DNA of 64,000 nt from positions 1 through 64,000 of the forward strand of contig JAXGGA010006532.1 of the NCBI GenBank assembly GCA_038373865.1, in the 5' to 3' direction. The stretch comes from Uloborus plumipes. Taxonomy: Eukaryota > Arthropoda > Arachnida > Araneae > Uloboridae. Below, in pieces: positions 34,306 to 47,156 of the stretch (the first letter of the stretch is position 1; every line of letters begins with the position of its first letter). The notes beneath the pieces are model-generated. The model was not told where the DNA came from. It saw only the letters and a program-made list of their open reading frames with translations, and made no database searches. The translations under genes and the position numbers were made by a program.

Positions 34306-34938
34306 GTTGTTTTTCATTTCAATCAGAAACGTTTCTTGTTCTGAGAAATCGCTGTATGGAATAAAATACTTCAAGCAGTGTTTATTTATAAAAAAGAGAG
34401 AAAAAAAATCAAGGAATTACAAAAACAAGTATTCAATTTAAAACATAACTGAATCGATAATTATGAACGTACTTCGAAAGAAATGAAGTCCATTTAAGAT
34501 TTTTCTCATAAGTATTTGAAATATCATTCACGTTTTTATGTATTTTTGTGGGTGTGTTTTATAGACAATTAGAAAGACAATTTTCCAAGAGCTTAGTCAC
34601 TTGGTTTAGTGTTTGATTGTATTCGCTGCTGTTGCAAGCAAGAACGTTTCTAAAAATAAAAAAATAAAAAAATAATTCACGAAAGAATCAAGTAAAGCTA
34701 AAATCTTTGCATAAATTGCCCGTAGCATCCATAAAGCCTCAAGAGTGAGTGAGAAATTCACAACAAATGCTGCAAAGTCAGCAATGGATAACACACAGGG
34801 GGACCAGAAAGTAACGCTCTGATGATACAAAGAATTTTCTGAAAACTATTGATTAAAAAAATGTTAACATTTTAAAACAAGGTACAATACATGAGAATTC
34901 GTTTGATACATGTTCAAAGTGTTTTCTATTTCTAAGTA
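34306..34938. other. AT-rich stretch, possible mariner end
   Basis: No gene. GGGGGACCAGAAAGTAACGC at 34798 resembles mariner-type termini but no partner was found. Confidence 0.35.
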
Positions 34939-34940
34939 TA

Positions 34941-35182
34941 TTGCCGTGCACTAAAGTCGTATCTGCCCTTTTAAACAAAATTGAGTTATCGCCACCAGGT
35001 GGCTCTTTGTGACGTGTTTTACCTAAATACAAAATTATATGGTCGTTTGAGAACGGGAAATATTTTTAAAAAAAATCTGAAAAAGTTTCATCTGAATCAA
35101 ATACATGGCGGCACAAAAATTAAAGAGTTATCTCTCAGTTTGAACTTGATTGCAGGTACTACTTTTGCGCTTAGCACGGCAG
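34941..35182. mobile_element. Small TA-flanked MITE (TGCCGTGC ends)
   Basis: With the TA included, ends read TATTGCCGTGC and TACTGCCGTGC on opposite strands. 242 bp; TA target and size fit a Tc1/mariner MITE. The 68-codon frame crossing it (34981-35187) is not convincing as a gene. Confidence 0.6.
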
Positions 35183-35470
35183 TATAATATTGCGCAAACG
35201 AATAGCAAAATATTCAATGCTTCCACAATTGAAGGGCTTGGATGATGGTAGGGGTTATAATGACAAAACCGAAATTGCAAGTAATTAAAGTTCAAAGTTT
35301 TATGATTGCAGTTGTTGCAGCTTTTTTGTTTTCAGGTTTTGTCGACAGTGTGCGTATGAAGTTGGTCTAATGACATCTACTTTTTTGATATACCAAGTTT
35401 TATTTGCTTACCTTTGTCCATTGCTTACTGTTGCCCGTAGTGTATTTTCAAAAAATGTAACATAGCCCAG

Positions 35471-35659
35471 TCATTCTCCAAACCCTTCAATTACTGCATG
35501 AATCACAGTTTTCAGGTCTTTGATATTCTTGGGAGTTTCCAGCGTGGATTGTGTCTTTGATATAAGCTCACAAAAACTTTGAGTCACAATCGGGCTGCTG
35601 TTGTTCAAATAGCATGTTCGAACAATGAAAATGCCCCCAGAAATGCTATATCTTGACAT
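35471..35659 (-). pseudogene. Mariner-like transposase N-terminal fragment
   Basis: 62 codons from MSRYSIS with IFIVRTCYLNNSSPIVTQ. This matches the general form of the N-terminal helix-turn-helix of mariner-type transposases in arthropods (R-Y-S/T-x-E-Q-R-x-F-I-V-x-x-Y, then N-N-S-S-P, then T-Q-R-x-F). The conserved ERxF is GGIF here. Upstream on the same strand, CAGGGTGACTAGTAAGTAAT at 35781 next to TA is a plausible terminal repeat. No catalytic domain follows and no second end was found. Confidence 0.6.
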
Positions 35660-35783
35660 TTTCACTGAAAAATAAATAAAAAAATCCACCAACGTACTGA
35701 ATCTAACCCTCAAATGGGAAATACAAACAGCTTTCGAGAAATTGACATCTCTTTTCATCACATTACTTACTAGTCACCCTGTA

Positions 35784-37480
35784 TACTGATTACTAAGTAT
35801 ACTATTTCTACCAAAACACTTCTATTTTCAAAGCTACAATAATTCATGCAAAACTGAAAACGTCTGACATCTCAGACCATAAATCGGATATCTAAGGTGG
35901 GCAAAGCAATCTACAACCTGCACGAATTATAGCGGGAGTGCTGATTCTGCAACATGGCTTTTTCGAGAAATAAAAATGACGTGTAGCGAGTTTCCTCTCA
36001 AATTTCGTGACAGACACCAGTATGAACAATTGAACATGGATCTAACTTTCATTCTCATGAGTATTTTGTTGGGAGAAATGTACACAATACACATACTCAA
36101 AATAAGAGAACAAAAGAAAACCTTTTAAACTGATAAAGATATTTACTGCTACTACCCACGAAGTTACATTATTAATCGTTTTACAAATTTGTTATGTTAT
36201 AGCTTTTGATTATCGCAATGATCTATGTAGGTAATTAACATGTAAATAGATTTCCTCACGGCCGTTACTAACCACGTTGTAATGAATGAACCGTATGCTT
36301 ATCATTACTTACCTGCCGCATTTTAGATTGTTTCAACACTTCCGCCCACTAGTTCACCGCTATTTTGGAGTACTATATTATTCTCAGTTCTCAGTAACTC
36401 TGACGCCTGGTTAGGTTTACTTTGACATTGCTTTTGCAAGTGACGTTTAAGTTGATAAAGTATTTTTAAAACTTTGTTTATCGCAATGCTAGTGACATTA
36501 TGCAGATAGCAACGTATTTATAGATCTTTTGTATGGATAAGGTGTTCATGTTGCAGGCAAATAGTTTAGTATACAGTAACGCAAGCAATTTCAAAATTAG
36601 TACGACGTCCTTATCTATTTTTTGGTTTCTTTTTTTCTTTTCTACACAGAAAAGATTTTAAAATGTTGTATTTCATTTATTAATTATTTCATTTATATAT
36701 TATTTCATAAGCATAAATGTTATTAAAAAATGACATTTTGAAACTTTAAATTGAGGTTTTAGAGATGTTATGGAGAAGATTCATTGTACAAAATGCTATA
36801 TACTTTTAAAGACTAAGCATTTTTTCCAATGTTTACCTTTTTTTTCGTACTTTCGATAATATCTAAAAACATAGAAGCAGTCAAAAATAAGCTTTGAAAA
36901 TGATAATTTACTAGTAAGAAAAAAATAGCAAAGATGTGTGTTCAAGCTACTTTTAAACTTATGAAATAACTCACAGAAATAGTATTGGCAGTAGAAAAAG
37001 TTACTGGTTTCGAATTTGGCATCACTCTGACGTAGAAACGATAAATTAACCATTAAGTCTCTGAAAAAACCTTCTGCCAATGTTTCTCTTGGGAACAGTC
37101 CATCAGTTCTGCTGGAATGAAAGATTTAGCAAAGCCCTCGCTGTGGAAATCTTTTTCTGGGCTTATTTCAAATTGCAGGGCTAATGACTTTTCCTCTCTT
37201 AAATGACATGGCATTACTCTTTTTTTTTCTTTAATTATGAACTTATTTTGTTTAAAGGGGTAAGCAGAACATGTTCCTTTCGTTCTACTCTTCTCTTTCT
37301 AGTTAAAACTAAACATTTGAATATTGTTTGCAATAAAAATGAGTGAAAGACGATCTAGTACTTTTTTCAAAATAATAATTGTTTTCGAAAATTCTCTTGT
37401 AATGCCTTAGATTTATCAGCAATTAACGCAGCAGCTTAGCGCAGAAAGGAGCTATAATGTATCAAAACAATGTTTTAGAA
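35784..37480. other. Unannotated stretch
   Basis: AT-rich, with several tracts of balanced composition around 35880-36450 but no reading frame over 94 codons and no identifiable repeat end. Confidence 0.5.
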
Positions 37481-37817
37481 CAGCGGTTCCCAACCTTTTT
37501 TTAATGCCGTACCCCTTGTGCTAAATTTATTCAAATTGTACCCCCAAGGAAAAAAAGTTGCAAGAATATTAATCATGGAAAGTAAATATTTACGCAAGAG
37601 TTTTTTAATCTTTTATTTGACAATAAAGTTATTGTTCAAAATTAGGCCTATATATATGTTTCTAGGAAACTTATTAAATCTAAATACCAACTGTAAACAA
37701 ATAACAACAAAGTAAATACGTTTCTACATACATTCTACAAACATACTACAATTACCGGTAGCAAATAAGTTAATCGAAAAAAAATCAAAATTACTCTTAA
37801 AACAAGTAAAAACTGGT

Positions 37818-38975
37818 TTAGTGTGACCCTTGGGCCTGTTTTGTTGCACATAATATTTTGAAATCAATATCAAAGTTTGATAAATACACTCTTAAATCAG
37901 GACTTGCAGTTAGCTTATTCCTATACTTATTCTTAATGAAAGCATAGGAAGAGAACGATCTCTCAACTAGTTCTGTGTTTGTAAAAGGAACTAAAACCAG
38001 AAGGGCTTTTGTGGTTAATGGTCCATATTCATCCTTAATGCTCACCCAGAATTGCCCAAGGGGTTTTTTCTTAAACTCGGACTTCAAGGAGGAGTCACTT
38101 GAAAGTTCTAGGAGCTTTTCCATCTCATGAACGGGCAATGTAGCCGTCTTGACGTTTTCCTCATTGAAAGGATCTGCAATCCAGTTCTCTCCGTCACTTC
38201 GTTTAGGAAAATACTTTCTAAAAGAGTCCTTCAGGTTTGTCAAATGTGTCACTATTTGATGTTTCACTTCGCTAGATATGGGCAGATTATTGTCACTCAA
38301 GAAATCATGAAGCGTGCCAAAAACTTCAGCTTGTTTGTTTTGAATACAGGTTTTCCAAAAATCAATTTTCTTCAGCATGGATTCTATTTTGTCAGCAACT
38401 TTGAATACTGTAATTGAGCTGTTCTGTAACTCTAAGTTGAGTTTATTGATTTGAGAAAAAATGTCAGCTAAATAAGCAAGCTTTTGAAGCCAGTCACTAT
38501 CATGAAACTTGGAGGCTAAATAAAAAAGATGCTCCTCAAAAAATACTTGCAGTTCATGTCTCAGCTCAAAAAGTCTTGTAAGAACCTTCCCGCGAGATAG
38601 CCACCTTACTTCCGTGTGAAAAAGCAACGTGGAGTGAATGCCACCCATATCTTCACAAAGAACTTTGAACAGTCTGGAGTTTGTTGCATTGGTTTTAATA
38701 AAGTTGACTACTTTAACTGCTTCATTGAGAACATCATTCAAAGAAGACGGCAACGTTTTGGCTGCAACACTCTGTCTGTGGATGCAACAATGGCTCCATG
38801 CTACGTGGGGGGCCACTTCTTTTACGCGCCCCCGAAGACCAACATGTATGCCGGACATTGATTTTCCTCCGTCAGTGCATATACCACATAATTTACCCCA
38901 GTCTATTCCTTTTTCACAAAAGTAGCATAGTTTCACAACAATGCTAGAGCTTCTAAAATTTAGAAGCTCTAGCAT
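37818..38975 (-). pseudogene. hAT transposase C-terminal part (ZBED5/FAM200-like)
   Basis: 385 codons open to the stop. Motifs in order: GICTDGGKSMSG (D35, the middle catalytic Asp in hAT enzymes), EVAPHVAWSHCCIHRQ with C63 and H66, HTEVRWLSRGKVLTRLFELR, LAYLADIFSQINKLNLELQ, and from about residue 323 the dimerisation domain (FTNTELVERSFSSYAFIKNKYRNKL...PDLR). Upstream codons continue in frame through PVYITATAEFPKIST to a TAG near 39020; TATAE corresponds to a motif normally closer to the GIDW segment, so about 15 extra residues lie between. These coincide with a perfect palindrome. The first Met is probably not the original start. It could be a domesticated fragment, since the frame is long and open, but the attached terminus argues for a transposon relic. 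Confidence 0.85.
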
Positions 38976-38980
38976 TGTTG
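38936..38980. repeat. Perfect 22-bp inverted repeat, 1-base centre
   Basis: The arm starts CAACAATGCTAGAGCTTCTA and is mirrored perfectly. It lies within the hAT frame, where it encodes STMLELLNFRSSSIV, and coincides with residues that seem extra against the family. A fold-back duplication made during DNA repair would explain both. Confidence 0.9.
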
Positions 38981-39040
38981 ATATTTTGGGGAACTCTGCT
39001 GTTGCAGTTATATAAACAGGAGAAGACTACGATGGAAACT

Positions 39041-39448
39041 TTTTCCTGTTTCATTATTCCATTTTATTTCAATTTTTTACACTTTTTTTCCTCATTGATT
39101 CTCCCCAGAGTACCTATATAGGAAAGGGTCCAGATCTTCCTGTTGCAAATATAGTAGAAAACAACATAACAACAACATCCAAATAGTTTTTTTATTAATA
39201 TTTTACGGAAGACCTTCAATGAATATCCAAAAACTAATTTTTTCGCGGTAGTCAAACAATCAAAATTTAAATTAAATACTTACAGCTTTTGAAAAGTCTA
39301 TATTTTACAATAAAGTCGCCCAACACATTAAAGTGCTGCGCAACACTTCTAGAGATCAGTAAAAATGTCCACATTATCCTCTCCATGCATTCACATACAT
39401 GTATAGTTCCTAAATTGTGTTGGAGAAAATCTGTCAGTATCGTTTTTG
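39041..39448. other. Short AT-rich stretch
   Basis: Between the truncated hAT relic and the tandem-repeat element. No feature seen. Confidence 0.4.
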
Positions 39449-41032
39449 TTAGCCTACTTTCCCGTTAAAAATAAAAGAGACGAAAAAAGCATTAAAATTG
39501 GCTTAATGCATCTAAAAAATGTCGCCAAGTCCAAAAAATATCGCCAAGTAAAAAAAATATCGCCAAGTAAAAAAAAGTCAAAAAGAAACAAAAAAATGAA
39601 ATAAATATCGAAAAATTAAAAATTTGAAAGTAGGGTATTGAGATGGGGAATTTGTGTGTCGGTCTGTCGGTCGGTCGGTCGGTCGGTCTGTCTGTCCCCC
39701 CCTAATAACTTTTGAATGAACATTCCGATTTGAACAAATTTTTTTTTTGTTGGAAAGATCTCGGCGAGTACAGCTCATTCCCATATTTGATTTTTCGATT
39801 TGAACAATTTTTGGTTCAACTTTGAACCGTTCAAACAACCTGCCTCGCGATACTAACTTTTTAATGAACAGTCCGATTTGAACAAACTTTTTTTTGTTCG
39901 AAAGATCTTTTCAAGGATACTTCATTCCCGTATTTACATTTTCGATTTCAATAATTTTTGGTTCAACATTGAACCGTTCAAGTAACCTTTCCTCACCTAA
40001 TAACTTTTAAGTGAACCGTCCGAATTGAATAAACTTTTTTTTGTTCGAAAGATCTTATCAAGAATACTTCATTCCCGTTTTTAAATTTCCGATTTGAACA
40101 ATTTTTCGTTCAACATTGAACCGTTCAAACAAGCTCTCACCCCTAATAACTTTTGAGTGAACCGTCCGATTTAAACAAACTTTTTTTTTGTTCGAAAGAT
40201 CTCGGAGAGGCTCATTCCTATATTTCACTTTTCAATTTGAACCATTTTTCGTTCAATGATGAACCGTTCAGAAAAAATTTTAACATGAGCGCCTACGGAG
40301 AAATTTAAATCGAATGTTGATTCTGAACTTCAAGGCGGATTTCCTTCAAACTAACTTTGTAAGAAAATGGTTTTGATAAATAATGTATTGTAAAGTACTT
40401 TTCTGAATAATCTTCTGTGAGGACTCTGATTCCGACTCCGACTCCGCAAACATGGCGGAAATGCAGGCTCAGAAAAAATGACTGACTGGGCAGACGATTT
40501 TTTGTTTATTTATTTATTTGTTTGTTTAATTTATTATTATTATTTTTTTTTATCAGACGATTTTACTTTTGTTAACAAAAATTTTTCATTCACGAGAGCA
40601 TTTTATTCCTTATTTATATTTAACAACTGGCAACGGATTAAAAATGAAATTCAAGACATTTTATTAACGAACGAGTTTTTTTTTCTTTCTTTGATAAAAT
40701 GTGTTTTGAAGTTCTTTGTACTTTTATTTTATTTATTTATTTTTTTTTCTTTTAAAAACGATTGTGGAATTTTTCTACGGAAGAACTATAACAGTTACAT
40801 TCTTTAAAAGGTGCGACAAAACTTTGACTCGTTTATTTACTTTTTATGTGTCTATTTTATCTGATGAGAGGGGTATATTTTGCTTTCAGAAATCAGCTTT
40901 AAGTGCTATAAAGATATGTTTGACATAATTTTTAGTTTCAGATAATCAAGAGAATATTGATCAGATGCTACAATGCTAATGTCGATGTACGGGAAAGTAG
41001 GCTCGTTTAGTTCTTGACAGAACTTCTTGTTT
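39449..41032. mobile_element. Tandem-repeat-bearing element, copy 2
   Basis: Same ends, order and orientation as 19948-22013, but shorter because it has four rather than seven 147-bp units. Flanks differ outside the ends (left CTGTCAGTATCGTTTTT, right AACTCTG), which defines the boundaries. The segment with GACTCCGACTCCG and CATGGCGGAAATGC is conserved between the copies. Confidence 0.7.
39703..40290 (+). repeat. 147-bp tandem array, four units (A-B-D-C)
   Basis: Units start near 39706, 39853, 40001 and 40147. Lead-in sequences give types A, B, D and C as defined for the first array. The different unit order shows that the array rearranges between copies of the element. Confidence 0.8.
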
Positions 41033-44000
41033 AACTCTGTATTCCATATAACTTAAGATATTTTTTTACACATGAAACATAGTTTCATATTTTAAAGCTG
41101 TGTTATGAAACATATTTTCATTTTTTCAAGTCATTTTGCAAAATGTATGCATTTATTTTCTAGTTTTTCTATATTATTGGTAGAATATTCAATATGTACA
41201 TGAATATGGAAATCTGATGATAAGGGGCATTCATATTTCTGTTACTGTAAATACTAAACACACGCATAATTCTACCAAATTTGTGCAAAATTAAAGTCAT
41301 ACTTATTTAGCTTTTTTATCCCCCATTCCTATTAAATTTTATTGCTGAATATTTGACTCACTAACACACATTTCATTATGGAGAAAATTACAAAATTAGA
41401 GAAGTAGCAAATAATAGGGGATGGATCATACAGCATTCGGTCCATAGGTGAAACAGTTGGTAGTTGCGATTGTTTTTGAATAATATACTAAAACAAAGCA
41501 CACAATTCAAGAAATGAATATCTTATTATAATAACGGTAGGAAATTTTTTCATTTATTTTTTGACAAAGGAGTAAAATATTCCTAGGAGAGAAGTTGAAC
41601 CCGTTTAACTGGAATTGAGACTAGATTAATACATGCATCAGTCGATATTTAACAGGTAATAACATGGAAAACAATAAAAAGAAAATAATTGCTTTATTTT
41701 TAGGAAAATTAACTGTTTTTGTACATGAAATGGTAAAACTGCTTATTATGACATGAAAAGAAAGCATCTTCGTTCTTTCGTTACTGAAAACACAAAAAAT
41801 AAACCGAATATTATTAAAAAAGAACAATGATTACTCCAATAAAGAAAAAAAAAGAAAGATTTATGTGTATCGATTAACTGAAAGAGATACTTTTTCGAGG
41901 CTCTGAAACCGAGTGATTGAATGTGTAACTCAAGTCAATGGGATGTCACTATAAATAGATGTATCAGAAAGTGTGAAGCATCTATTGACAAAGAACACGT
42001 CATTAGGCCCTACACTTCTTATTGATGTCATCAGATAAAATGAGATTAAGTGATTTCGTGAAAGTGCTGCGCGCCATACAAAGCGGCTATGACGAAGATT
42101 GCTCAAATCTAGACCATTGATCCATAGACGTTTCAGGATTTAAGCTTAGAATTTTTATTTCAGGAAACTTTTTTGTTAAAGTGGTTTTTAAAGTGTTCTT
42201 TAAGAGAACTGAAACAAAAATGGACCTTCTACAAGTCAGTACAGCGAATAAATACAATAAAATTTAGTAAACTTCTTTGGGGAAAAATAATTAGTTTTAT
42301 TTACAAAATTTAGAATGTTATTTCCAGAAGAAAACACTACTTCAAAACTCTGTCACATGTCAGTAGAGTTTATTTCATTTACCGTTTAAAAGAAGGTGGC
42401 TTCTTCTAAAGGGATTATTTTTTTTATTCAATTTTTTTTTCAGCCAACTGAGACAGTGACTCGAGCAATTGGCTGAAAAGAAATAATAATAATACTTATA
42501 AATTGTGACTTAACCGAAGCAACCAAGCGTCAAAGGAGGGCAAAGCAAACGGAGGGATGTCTTATTACAATATAGAAATATTCTATTAGTCAAAAGTTGA
42601 ACTACAAGTTTGTGATTTTTTAATCAAAACTAGTTTATTATTTATTATTATTATTTTATAAAATATGTTTGAGTTAATCTAACATTAGTGCCCCTTTTTT
42701 CTTTAAAATGTATAAACTATTTCCGGATATTTGTGTCATTACGATAAACCGTGTTGACTTGTAATAATTTTTAAATGCAAAGTTTGACAGTCGATTAATT
42801 TCGTAACTTCATGCACTAGCATTTGTCAGGAAGTTGGTTTATTTTTCTTGTAGCTCAATTGCCTATCTCAATAAAACTAAATAAAACATGCAATAACAAT
42901 GATTAAATTCAAATTTTACTTAATCCTATTATTGTCACTTAAATTTTAAACTTTTAAAGAATTGTCCTTCAAATTTTTTGAACTGACGGTATTTCTAATT
43001 TGGAACTATCAAGGCTATCGATTTATACAGTGAAACTATGGAAGACTGTTCGATCCATTTAGGAAATTGCAGTTGCATTTGTTTCAGTTTCAGTGCAGTT
43101 GATTAAAGAAAATCAAAGTAGAGAACACCTGCATCTGATTTTAATAAACTGCTCGAACACAATGCCGTACATCATTAATTTTACTCGACCATAAGTTTAG
43201 ACATTCTCAAATGGGAATCTGATCATCTGAGCACGCTTAATCGTTTGAAGAATCTCAATCCATTTTACTTGTCAGATTCACTTTTAAAAACAGAAATGTG
43301 GAGGAGAAGATATTTCTTTCTCTTTGCCCAACAGAGAAATTCGTATATTAATTCAAATTAAACAATTTATCCTTTAATTTAGGAGGTGTCTCATACCCCA
43401 GAAGAATGAGAGTTTTGCATTCAAATGCTTTGAAATGTTTAGATATTTGGCTTTATAGGTATCTATATAGAGTGAAACATCAGGGTTTTGCGTTTCTCAA
43501 AGGACTGGGTGGAAAAAACGTAAAATACGAGATAACTTAAAATACAGGAAATACATAGAAGGCACCTGCTATAAAAAACGAAAATTGTGGGAAAAACGCA
43601 GATTCGGGGGACGTAAAATCGGAGTTTTCTTGTATGTCAGTTGCGGTACGTATTTTGGTGTATTTATGAAAGTAATATAAAATAGATTAGACATTTTGCT
43701 ACTTGAATGTGATAATTTTGAGAAGGGAACAAGCAATATAATGTTGGAGTTAAATACATGCCACGTAATCTCTGACGTTAAAAAATAAAATGAGAAACCC
43801 CTTACCAGTTAAGGGTTAAATTTCATTTTTGATTTACAGCTTCGTTATATCATTTTGGTAAAAGAATGCTCATAACTGGTTCTTTATGCAGTCGAACTCA
43901 CTCCTAACAAGCCTTGATTTAACAAGAACCTACATTTAATGAAGAAAACAGAAGTACAGGGCTGGTACACTGTTGAGTTTATAGGAGCAAAGCTCGGATT

Positions 44001-45675
44001 TAGTGAGCAAACACCACTTAAAGTGAGCAAAATTTTTTGAATAAATAACATTTCTATTGCTTTTTTTCTCCGATTATCATTATTGTAACTTTTTTAAGGA
44101 AAATCTGCACAAATCCTGGGAACATGTGATGATGTCCTTTAGAAAATATTTCTTTTACCAATTATACGCATGAAAAAATTTTTAAAACCCTTTTTAAAAA
44201 AGCAAAAAAAAAAAAAAAGCAAAAAGATAAGTAAGTACTTACATAACTTCATATTTTTATTAATATGTACTAAAATATTAAAAAAAATTAAAAATGAAAA
44301 CAAGTTAATGCAGTAAAAATTTTGCAGAGCATTCATCTCAAAACCCAGATGAATATTAACATTAATGTTTTTCAAATTATCTGAATTCTCTTACATTTTT
44401 CACCAAAACAATTTTCTTATTTCCTTTTGTTAAACGGAAGGTAATAAGCAAACTTGATAACACACCCAAGCCTCAGATAAAAAAAGTAGATATTAATATT
44501 AAAAATAGCATGCACATTAGCTCATGATCTAACATGCACGCGGATAGTGTTTGTAAAAGTAATTTCAGGACATCCAGCTATTATTACGTAAATGTCTTAT
44601 TTCCGCCCAGGTAAACAACGAGACTTTGCGAATGTGCAGCTACTTTTAAACAAAGTGACCGAGTTAGAGGCTCTGTAATTGCATTTTAGGAAGATTCCTG
44701 TTATTGAATTTTGTCACTCCCAGGTGACGCATTCTTTTCGAAAATGGTTTTGCTTAACGAGGGAGTAAAAAGTATGAATTTTCTGTGCGAGTTTTAAAGG
44801 GTTTCTTTTCAACGTTTCAAAGTACTTTTTAAATTTAAATGGATAGCGAAAGTAATGAAATTCGTTATCTTTGCAAGCGATTTTTAACAATTGTGACTTT
44901 TGACCGGCTCTATAGTTCAATATTGGAAACGTATGAGTAACAACTGTTTTACCACTGTCCTAACAATTTGAAATTATTCCGACTTCTGGCTAAAAATGTC
45001 TTTGACTTTTTTTTTTCAGCTGTTTTTCTTCGACAAAATGGGTATTGCTTTAAACCTATTTTGTCATAAATACCAAAATTTACAGTAAAAAATGAATGTA
45101 TTTATGACAAATTAAATTTCCGCAACCAAAAATAAAAGCCAGAGTTTAGAATCATTGTTCCTTTTCCTTTGAAACATTCTTTTTTTTTAATTTCTATGCT
45201 GTATTACTCCATGATTTTAAAAGCTATAATTTTACAGGAATCTCTAAACTATATTTCTAAATCCCTAAAGAATCATTAATGATGAATACATTATCTACTG
45301 AGCAGGACAAGGCACGAGGTCTACTCACCACATAAAGTAATAGATCGCTATCTACCAATCACAAATAGAACAACGAACCGCATTACTCCCTGTCTTCTAA
45401 TAACAAAGACAATATATTTTGAGAAAAATATTTATTTTTAGTTTAGGCTAAGATTTTGTGTGTGTTTTAGAGTTTTGAAAAGTTGTGATGGTAAACAATT
45501 TAGATTGCTCACAAAAAAAAGTACGATGTAAATGCATTTTTTTTAGTAATAATAAATGCGTGTACTAGCATTTAATGCTTATAATATGTGTGAAAAAATG
45601 CATTGTTAGCAGCATATTAACAGCCCTTTGTTGCGGTAGATAGAAACTTCTTTGTACTAATCATTCATATTATTA
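41033..45675. other. 4.6-kb stretch with no recognised feature
   Basis: Longest unannotated block. AT-rich, with no reading frame above 78 codons, no inverted ends that I can pair, and few homopolymer G or C runs. A 12-bp inverted pair (TTCAGCCAACTG, CAATTGGCTGAA) occurs at 42439-42477. The scarcity of visible insertions compared with the left third suggests either intron or intergenic host sequence or older, eroded repeats. Confidence 0.5.
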
Positions 45676-46252
45676 TCTATATACATAAAAGACTACTTCT
45701 GAAACCGTATGTCCGGGGTAATCTTCCAAACTACTGGACCGATTTTAACCATTTTTGCACCGTTAGATAGCTACAGTAACAGAGAGCAGGATAAGCTATA
45801 ATTTATTTCTAAAAAGCTTAGTTTAAAAAAAGTTATTATGGAAAATAGTAAATTTCATGTCATTTTCCCCATTAAATAATTAAATTTTCAGTGCATTGTT
45901 GCAAAAATTTGGTTGCCATGCAACAACAATATTAATAGTAATCATAATGAAACATTTTTGAACCTAGGCTTCTCTGGAGTAAGTATGAAATTTATTGCTT
46001 TCTTAGGATTTTTAGATTCATCTGTGCCATTAACGCTACCGAGACTAAATAAAAAGATAATTGATTTTGGCAACAGTTAGAGAACAGAAAAATGTTTATA
46101 GTCAAAAAATTTCTAAGAAAGGTACGAAAGATGCATTCACCAATGTAGTCACAAGAATATAAACTAATGATGGGACTTATTTTACGTGTAATGTTTGGAA
46201 ATACTTGACTCCAGTGCGATTGATATTGTAAATATATATTTATTTTAATTTA

Positions 46253-47156
46253 CAGGGTGTGGCAGAGAAACTTGCTGATTTTAATTGGATGCTAATTAGC
46301 AAGGAGTGGTCAGAAAGGAATGGGAAGAGTCTCATTTTAAAGAGAGGGTCCTGAAGTTTTTGTTATCTTATAGAGTTTAGTTGTCGCCATGCGTTATACA
46401 AAGGAGCAACGAGCGTTCGCCGCCGAATCTTACTTTTCAAATCATCTTTCGGTGGTTGCCACTCAACGTGCCTTCCGAAACTCGGTTCAAAATTCAGCAC
46501 GTTATTCCCATTCCTGGCTGGGAATCGACTATTTTTGTGGGTGAAAAACATTCAGGGAAAGTGGGAGTGTGGCAAAAAGAGGCCCAGGAGGTCAACGGAT
46601 TTCCAGAACCCTAGAAAAACGTCGAAAAGGGGAGTCGTTTTTGCGCTCTCCCACGCGTAAAACACGCTGCTGCTTTGGGTATTTTTTGACTGGACACTGA
46701 GACGAATTCTTCACAACAAACTCCAGTTTCATCCCTACAAACTTGCTGTGGTTCACCAGTTGAGTGATAACGTCTCCTTGAAAGGTGACGTACCGTGGCC
46801 GGCCTGCTCCCCCGATTTGACACGCTGTGGACTATTTTTTTATGGGGCTATCTCAAATCGATCGTTTACAACGACAAGCCCCGGACCCTGCAACGCCTGA
46901 AGAACAACATTCGGCTTGCTATCACCAAGATCCCAGTGGATATGCTCGAAAGAGTGCAAACAAAACTTCAAATCTAGGGTAGATGAGTGTATCGTTAACA
47001 GGGGCCGCCATTCTTCCCGATGTAGTTTTTAAAATCTAACTAATATACAAATTCAGAATGGGTACCATATCTTATAAAAAGTAGTAAAACTGATACATGA
47101 AGTACTTTTTCCTTAGTTGACTTTTCAAGTCTGCAAGTTTTCTCCGCCGCACCCTG
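46253..47156 (+). mobile_element. Internally deleted mariner-like element
   Basis: Inverted ends CAGGGTG(T/C)GGC(A/G)GAGAAA followed by CTTGC, flanked by TA at 46251-46252 and 47157-47158. 904 bp, too short for a full element because the central part of the transposase is deleted. Lies within the Helitron. Confidence 0.88.
46389..47032 (+). pseudogene. Mariner-like transposase, deleted and frameshifted
   Basis: Opens MRYTKEQRAFAAESYFSNHL...VVATQRAFRNS, the N-terminal helix-turn-helix, and stops after 51 codons. In other frames follow RISRTLEKRRKGESFLRSPTRK (linker), then directly WTLRRILHNKLQFHPYKLAVV. The region that should hold the first two catalytic Asp residues is absent. Further on come VPWPACSPDLTRCGLFF, a frame change into WGYLKSIVYNDKPRTLQRLKNNIR...IPVDMLERV, and QNFKSRVDECIVNRGRH before a stop. 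In SPDLTxCDFFLWGY the third catalytic Asp is expected; here it reads G. At least three frame changes make it dead. Confidence 0.85.

Larger units (their letters stand above)
37481..39040 (-). mobile_element. hAT (Buster/ZBED-like) element, 5' truncated
   Basis: CAGCGGTTCCCAACCTTTTT at 37481 is the typical hAT/Charlie-Buster terminus (CAGYGGTTCYCAACC), here the 3' end relative to the gene. TTTTAGAA precedes it as a candidate 8-bp duplication, but no matching right end or second duplication was found. The BED zinc finger and N-terminal catalytic part are missing. Confidence 0.8.

Noticed and set aside
46381..46614. 77-codon frame in the mariner-like relic
   Set aside because: Out of frame with the recognisable transposase motifs that start at 46389.
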